Positions 18,070-22,612 of a stretch of DNA of 22,612 nt are shown piece after piece; the first letter of the stretch is position 1, and each line of letters begins with the position of its first letter. The DNA is from Protostelium mycophagum (Eukaryota; Evosea; Variosea; Protosteliida; Protosteliaceae). Both the position numbers and the translations under genes were made by a program. The notes below the pieces were generated by a model. The model worked only from the letters and a program-made list of their open reading frames with translations, ran no database searches and was not told the origin of the DNA. Location: NCBI GenBank assembly GCA_002081555.1, contig MZNV01001393.1, positions 1 to 22,612 on the forward strand, in the 5' to 3' direction.

Positions 18070-19868
18070 TCATGTATCAGCATATTCATCCTCTCTCTCT
18101 GAGGTCGCTTCTGGGGGCAGGATCTTCTGAGCACTTTGCCATGTGGTCAGATGGAAGATGAGAGACAGGAGCATCAGTCCAGCAAAAGTGAAAGTGATGT
18201 AAAAGTGGGAGGTTGGGACCACGATGGATGTTAGACCACACAAAATGTTCCCCAGAAACATAGAGATGTACCACATCACTGTCAGTGTCGACTATGATAT
18301 TTAGAATATAAAATGGTTTAGACATGTTGCCTTTGTGTGCTGCGGAGAAGCGTCATGAGTCAACTGGTAGATTGTTCTTGGAAGCAATACTTCAGAAATA
18401 GAGAGGAAGAGGGCCTGAGGCAACAAAATCCAGAAGTCCACCACTAACGAGATCAACACAAGAAAAATGTCACATGTCAGATCACCTCTTCCGGTGTGCA
18501 GACATACTTCTACGGTCCCTTGGAAAAGGCAAGATACTGCCGCACAAACGAGGCCAGCAGCCATCCTCCCTTTACCATTGTGCTGCATTATTAGTTTCTA
18601 TTGCACAGCATGACACGAACCTGATATTTGGCTGAATATGGAAAGAGAAACATCAGGAAAAAAGGGTAAACGAAAAGATTCTAAATACATCAATATTTCT
18701 ATGAGCTGATATAAATATTTCTGATCACTTACGATTATGGGTAATAATGTTGTCGCAAAACTCTCTGGTATGTAAAAGCTCCACGTTCTGCAATAATGAA
18801 CAAACGAATTTATGATGAGGAATATAGTTATACCCCCATAGATTTTGTCGGGAAGTCATTTTCGCCTGTGCCACCCATGCAGAATAGGTTTGAAAATGTA
18901 TGCACCAATATAGGGGCATATATCTGTCAATTATTATGAATAATATATTAGATATAGAGGTACCCATAGGCTTTGATGATGGATTTCAATGTGAGGTGAC
19001 CGTTGCCACTATGGTACAAATAGTTCTTGAGTTCCAGCTGAAGTTGTTAAGGTCGTTTGTATATATAGTGACCTACCCTTCTGTAACGTTTCCATGGGAG
19101 GAGGAAGAATAAGAGTGATAATGAGATCATAGTACCAAATAAAGAGAAGATTAACCATGGTGCATCACGAATATCTCTTGCGCTGCTCTGAAAGTCGTAC
19201 TGACCTGACTCCTTCAATTTCTTAATCGTTAAAAAGAGATACGATGATATCAACAGCTGAATAGAGGGTACCTAATATGATGGTTGAAATAGCAGCACCA
19301 ATTGCAGAGGAGAGCATAGTAGAGATCAGATAATGTAATAAAGAGGGTCCTCCATTCAGCCTTCTCGTGCTTCGGTATTCCTCTGGCCTCTCTGGCTATC
19401 AATATGATTAATAATGGTATAATGTAGATTAATATTACCTCTTTATAAAATTGATCCGTGATAAAAGAATTGAGGGAGCCTTTATTTATGCCCGCCGCGA
19501 CAGCTGTGATTAAGAGGGAAAATAAAGAGCCGACAGTGATGACAGTCATAGAGACGGGAAAAGCCACGAATATATATCGAGATAAAATCAAGGCACAGAA
19601 TGACACCTGGTGGGTCATGATGAAGAGTTTGGAGACTACTTACCATTCCAATTGCCAGACCGATGGAAATGGTTTTGAATTTACCGTTTGATTCTGAATG
19701 AAACAACCCTCCAACTCCAACGAGAAAGGTGAAAGCCAGGTAAAAATTAGTCAGAAGGGCGGCAAAGGGATGATCTAAATCGAGGTACTCGTTGAGAAAA
19801 GTGTACAAGGCACACGTGAGACCACCATACGCCATTCTGGTCTTCTGAGGACTTGAAAGTGACAACAT
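18070..19868 (-). CDS. POT/PTR (SLC15-like) proton-coupled transporter
   Basis: A multi-pass major-facilitator protein of the proton-dependent oligopeptide transporter family, expected to carry di/tripeptides or related solutes across a membrane with protons. Exons (minus strand): 19868-19644, 19606-19439, 19395-19255, 19220-19077, 19037-18964, 18923-18834, 18787-18733, 18680-18621, 18582-18331 and 18291-18070 (476 aa). Matches: TRMAYGGLTCALYTFLNEYL (TM1, family ERFxYYG region), FHSESNGKFKTISIGLAIG, AGINKGSLNSFITDQF (family GIKPxxxxFGxDQF), PLYWCIHFQTYSAWVAQA (family WxxxxQxxSxWxxQA), ILLPQALFLSISEVLLP, SPQHTKSTLTVMWYISMFLG and a final TM near LLSLIFHLTTW. The TM1 ExxE(R/K) proton motif is not intact, so coupling may differ. 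The 34-nt intron 19221-19254 is the least certain. The intron 18292-18330 is GC-AG. Confidence 0.83.
18292..18330 (-). other. GC-AG intron in the POT transporter gene
   Basis: The donor reads AAG/GCAACATG and the acceptor AATATCATAG, 39 nt, phase 0, with a TTCTAAAT branch-like site. Splicing gives SPQHTKSTLTVMW, which lines up residue for residue with the POT segment APKSMKSxxxALW. Read through, the frame stops within 11 codons. Confidence 0.65.
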
Positions 19869-20186
19869 AACAACATTCTTACGTCGTCCCGCTGCTGATG
19901 AAAATGAGGTATTTTATGCTTGATCTATGAGGGCGTTTTTGCGGAGCGTCAGCTTTCTCCTAAGATAATCAGCAGGTGTTGAAGAAAGTGCGTAACCTGA
20001 TCATCCAGAACAGTGATTGGTCGAGAGAGATCTCTCGTCAGAAGAGGCGTTGTCTCCGTGCTAGAGGCCATCTCTGTCATCAACAGCACAGCCAAGTTTT
20101 TGGAATTTGATCGAGATCTCGAGAAAAGTTGTTTATTTTAAACGTAAGTGCTTTCGTTCCATTTTCGTTCAAATTTTACACGATCC
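19869..20186. promoter_or_regulatory. Upstream region of the POT gene and the F-box/ankyrin pseudogene
   Basis: 318 bp with no gene. On the minus strand an ATAAAAT (19917-19911), 43-49 nt before the POT start, could be a weak TATA element. The rest shows no pattern I can name. Confidence 0.3.
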
Positions 20187-20893
20187 ATGGATACGATACC
20201 AGCACCCGGGCTGTATCACATCTTGCTCAACCCAGTGCTTGCTGAGGAGGAGAGAGTGGCATTATCACTGGTGTGCAAGAAATGGAGATTCTAAAACGCA
20301 GCCCGCCTGGATAGACAACAGATGGGACAGTTCGCAGAGAAGATGCTTGAGGATGGATATATAGATTTAGTCAAGTGGTTGTAGGTAGATCTTGATGCCA
20401 AAGGGAGTGGATTGACGAGAGTTGCTGCAAGAAAGGGAGACATGGAATTTATGAAGTGGGCCGTGGACAGAGGATACAAAAAAGACCACAGGGCAGCAGA
20501 GGAGGCAGCAAAGAGAGGATATGCAGATGTTACGCTGGCTGGACGAACATGGTTTCCTCCTTTCCTCATCTCTATATTTTGCTGTTGCGAACGGTGATAA
20601 GGAGATGGTCACGTTTCTGTGGAAGGCCACAATGTGAACTGGCACAGATCAATCTTGGAGACGCTACGAGCAAGGAGATGTTCCAGTGGCTACATGATCT
20701 AGGGGTACCCTTACACACCGGCATAACTCGAGCGCTCGCTCATCAGGGCCGGCTAGATTTATTACAGTTCGCCAGGTCTATAGGTTGCCCTTGGGATTAT
20801 ACAACTCTAGTGGCTGCTGGTCAGAGAGGACACGTAGACATAGTGAACTGGGCCACCGAAAACGGGTGCCGAGATGATCGTCCAGCAAGGTTG
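20187..20893 (+). pseudogene. Decayed F-box and ankyrin-type repeat protein
   Basis: The start gives an F-box-like head (GLYHILLNPVL...ALSLVCKKW). Units of the amoeba/oomycete-type ankyrin family follow: GYIDLVKWL, GDMEFMKWAVDRGYKKD, MLRWLDEHGF, MFQWLHDLGVPL, GRLDLLQFARSIGCPWD and GHVDIVNWATENGC. The frame is broken at least four times: in-frame stops at 20292 (TAA) and 20382 (TAG), a frame change near 20525-20535, and a further stop plus frame change near 20630-20660. No intron set of the size used elsewhere restores all of this, so I call it a pseudogene. It is a member of a large family whose repeats are still clear, which implies fairly recent decay. Confidence 0.75.
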
Positions 20894-20950
20894 AGAGTAC
20901 GGCCAGTATAAATGCTCTTATGTTAATTAAGAAATCATTCGAGTGAGAAC

Positions 20951-21169
20951 ATGGTATCTGAAATCAAGACATTTTGCCACCTTCCAAGTCTTAAATCGTC
21001 TAATACCACAGCTCAACCGTCCACAGACATTGGCGCTATTGCCGATAGATTGTTGTTAGCAGAGAACGACAATAATATTGGCTGTCTCATGATTTGGGAT
21101 AATGCAGCCACAATCAATTCCCAGTTCCAAGGAACTATGTGTCCATCACCGCTCAGACCACCCCACCGG
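20951..21169 (+). CDS. Possible orphan first exon, unknown protein
   Basis: An open frame from ATG 20951 (MVSEIKTFCHLPSLKSSN...DNAATINSQFQGTMCPSP) runs 73 codons to a good donor, CG/GTGAGTC, at 21170. I recognise no family. No downstream partner exon is evident before repeat-derived DNA takes over, so it may be the stub of a gene broken by insertions, or chance. Confidence 0.2.
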
Positions 21170-21179
21170 TGAGTCTCGA

Positions 21180-22289
21180 CTTTCTTTATTCTCTATATTC
21201 TCATTGTGGTGTCCCGAGGGCCTCTATGGGCCTCTCAGGCTCCTGCTCACTTAGCAGGAAATTTGGTTGATGTACACTGCAGTCAAATAGATTGTTGACA
21301 ACCATCACATAACGTTTCGGTTTGTTTTAGTGTAAATAACAAAAAGTGAACCAGTTCTGATTGCTGTCTTGGCCAAAAAGGCCCTCATTCTAGATTGCAT
21401 TGGTGGTAAAATCTGAGTAAAAGAGTTGTGGTTGATGGTGTGTTTGTTTCTCTTGGTATTTTAAGTTTTTTTGGTCTCTTCTTCTGGTCATTTTGGTCTG
21501 TGTATTTCTGAGTATTTGTTAAATTTTCTATTAATCAAAGTTAATATAATAAATTATATTAATTTTTTTTTACTTTGCAAAAGTCACCCAGACCAAAGGA
21601 TAGGTTCTGACAAGGGGCAACTTCCCCCAGTTTGGCACCAGTCAGCCTAGTTTTGTGTAAAGGAGGGTGGCTCAAAGAAGGTCTACAATGTGTTGTCTTC
21701 AGTTTGTGATGCATCCCCTTCATGGGGCCCCATGTCATCTAGTCTACCAGTTTGTACTCTATCTCTTGCTGTCCAGATCTTAGCAAATATCTGAATTGCC
21801 TCACTCTGGATTCTGTATGGTGGAACTTGGGGAATTTGCAGGTGCCTATTGCTGATATCCAGCAGTTGTTGCCTGGTACAGCCTCCACAAGAAGTTTGTG
21901 GATCAGCACACTAATTGAGTATCAGATATGAAATGAAGTCACAAAAATTTCCTTCTCTAGAAGTTTTCTCCTGTTTCTTAGAATGATAAATATTGTAGAG
22001 ATGAGTATGAAGTGTATGCATTTACAACCAATCTTTCTACTAAAAATCCCTGAGTCAAATTAGTATTTAGATAAAATGAAATCCTTTACATGTGCTTGTG
22101 ACTAATGATAGATCAAGTCATGTCTTGCTAATGTGTAGTAGATTCCCAAAAAGTGGCTATCTTCTGTTGAGAGACAGTGATGTCTAAATATGATTTTAGA
22201 ATCTGTTGTCTACTAGGAATCTCCTCAAGATAAGCCATTAATTTCTCTATAGCCTCTTTTTGTCTATCTGATTTTGGAAAAACTTGAAG
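21180..22289. other. Repeat-derived, non-coding stretch
   Basis: I find no host gene and no splice-bounded exons here. A perfect AT-rich inverted repeat (TTAATATAA and TTATATTAA, near 21541-21563) and a GGCCAAAAAGGCC palindrome (21370-21382) are present. A short piece near 21850-21910 faintly resembles a Ty3/gypsy polymerase segment. The area is probably a graveyard of broken mobile elements. Confidence 0.4.
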
Positions 22290-22481
22290 AGGAAGAGAGT
22301 GTCACAACGTTGGATCTCAAGGACGCTTATTGGTTAATAAGGATCAAACGGAGGGACGAGTGGAAGACACCTTTCAGAACTTGTTATGGTCTGTTTGAGT
22401 ACTTAATCATGCCTTTTGGGCTATCAAATGCCCCAAGTAACTTTTAGGCACATGTCAATCTGACTAAGGAATTGAACTGAC
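22290..22481 (+). mobile_element. Fossil Ty3/gypsy reverse-transcriptase fragment
   Basis: The translated sequence shows the Ty3/gypsy (chromovirus-like) RT core: LDLKDAYWLIRI, WKTPFRTCYGLFEY and MPFGLSNAPS. Only this short part of the polymerase is visible. It is broken and cut short by the LTR copy that begins at 22482, which suggests that the LTR inserted into an older dead copy. Confidence 0.85.
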
Positions 22482-22612
22482 TGTCAGGCATCGATGACAT
22501 GTAAGAACGAATAAATTAATATAATTTATTCACAAGTTGCAACGACGTTTAAATCAACGTTGTTGTTTATTTATTAAAGTTTGCAAAGTTACGCGTGCGC
22601 GTTTACAATGCG
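22482..22612 (+). mobile_element. LTR copy 3, cut by the window end
   Basis: It starts TGTCAGGCATCGATGACATG and follows copy 2 (1739) almost base for base for all 131 bp in view. It has the same CGAATAAATT inverted-repeat arm, the AACGTTGTTG palindrome and the TTACGCGTGCGCG segment. Whether it is a solo LTR or the start of a longer element cannot be seen here. Confidence 0.8.

Noticed and set aside
21180-21240. TGTCCCGAGGG as the start of a further LTR
   Set aside because: No matching second copy, end or primer-binding site could be found in the window.
1-22612. CRISPR arrays, bacterial operons or tRNA genes
   Set aside because: The window is eukaryotic. The tandem repeats are microsatellites or coding repeats without spacers, and I saw no A-box/B-box pair with a cloverleaf.

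Overview
This is nuclear DNA from a gene-dense, intron-rich unicellular eukaryote. I modelled eight protein genes exon by exon and every splice junction stayed in phase. They contain about 74 introns, mostly 33-58 nt, in roughly 17 kb. Nearly all introns are GT-AG, many with a CTAAT/CTAAC/CTGAT-like branch point. One junction in the phosphatidylserine synthase gene fits a U12-type AT-AC intron, and one in the transporter gene fits a GC-AG intron. The gene content (BTB-TLDc protein, F-box/ankyrin family, LEA-like protein, wybutosine enzyme) would suit a free-living amoeba, perhaps an amoebozoan. That placement is inference, not proof.

Layout. 1-2600 is gene-poor and holds two fossil LTR copies around a short remnant, then a degenerate repeat tract. 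2609-3953 (+) is a GPKOW/Spp2-type splicing factor. It faces TYW2 (5405-3966, -), the tRNA-Phe wybutosine aminocarboxypropyl transferase, with 12 bp between the stop codons. A 139-bp divergent promoter region separates TYW2 from a base-exchange phosphatidylserine synthase (5545-7354, +). Next is a roughly 980-residue LEA/coiled-coil repeat protein (7770 or 7533 to 10954, +). It faces a TPR-SGNH hydrolase fusion (13475-10977, -) across 22 bp. A 104-bp divergent promoter region leads to ESF1, a nucleolar rRNA-processing factor (13580-16749, +). ESF1 faces a BTB-TLDc protein (17889-16761, -) across 11 bp. Upstream of that is a POT/PTR-family transporter (19868-18070, -). From 20187 the window decays into a broken F-box/ankyrin gene, then non-coding and repeat-derived DNA with a fossil Ty3/gypsy reverse-transcriptase fragment and a third LTR cut by the window end.

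The genes do not form one pathway. They are housekeeping and stress genes (splicing, tRNA modification, phospholipid synthesis, rRNA processing, transport, desiccation-type protection) in alternating divergent and convergent pairs. I did not find an obviously new multi-gene system. The most notable points are the AT-AC intron, the very tight tail-to-tail packing, the LEA repeat protein built in one giant exon, and the TPR-SGNH fusion. All homology calls come from recognising family sequences by eye; no search was run.
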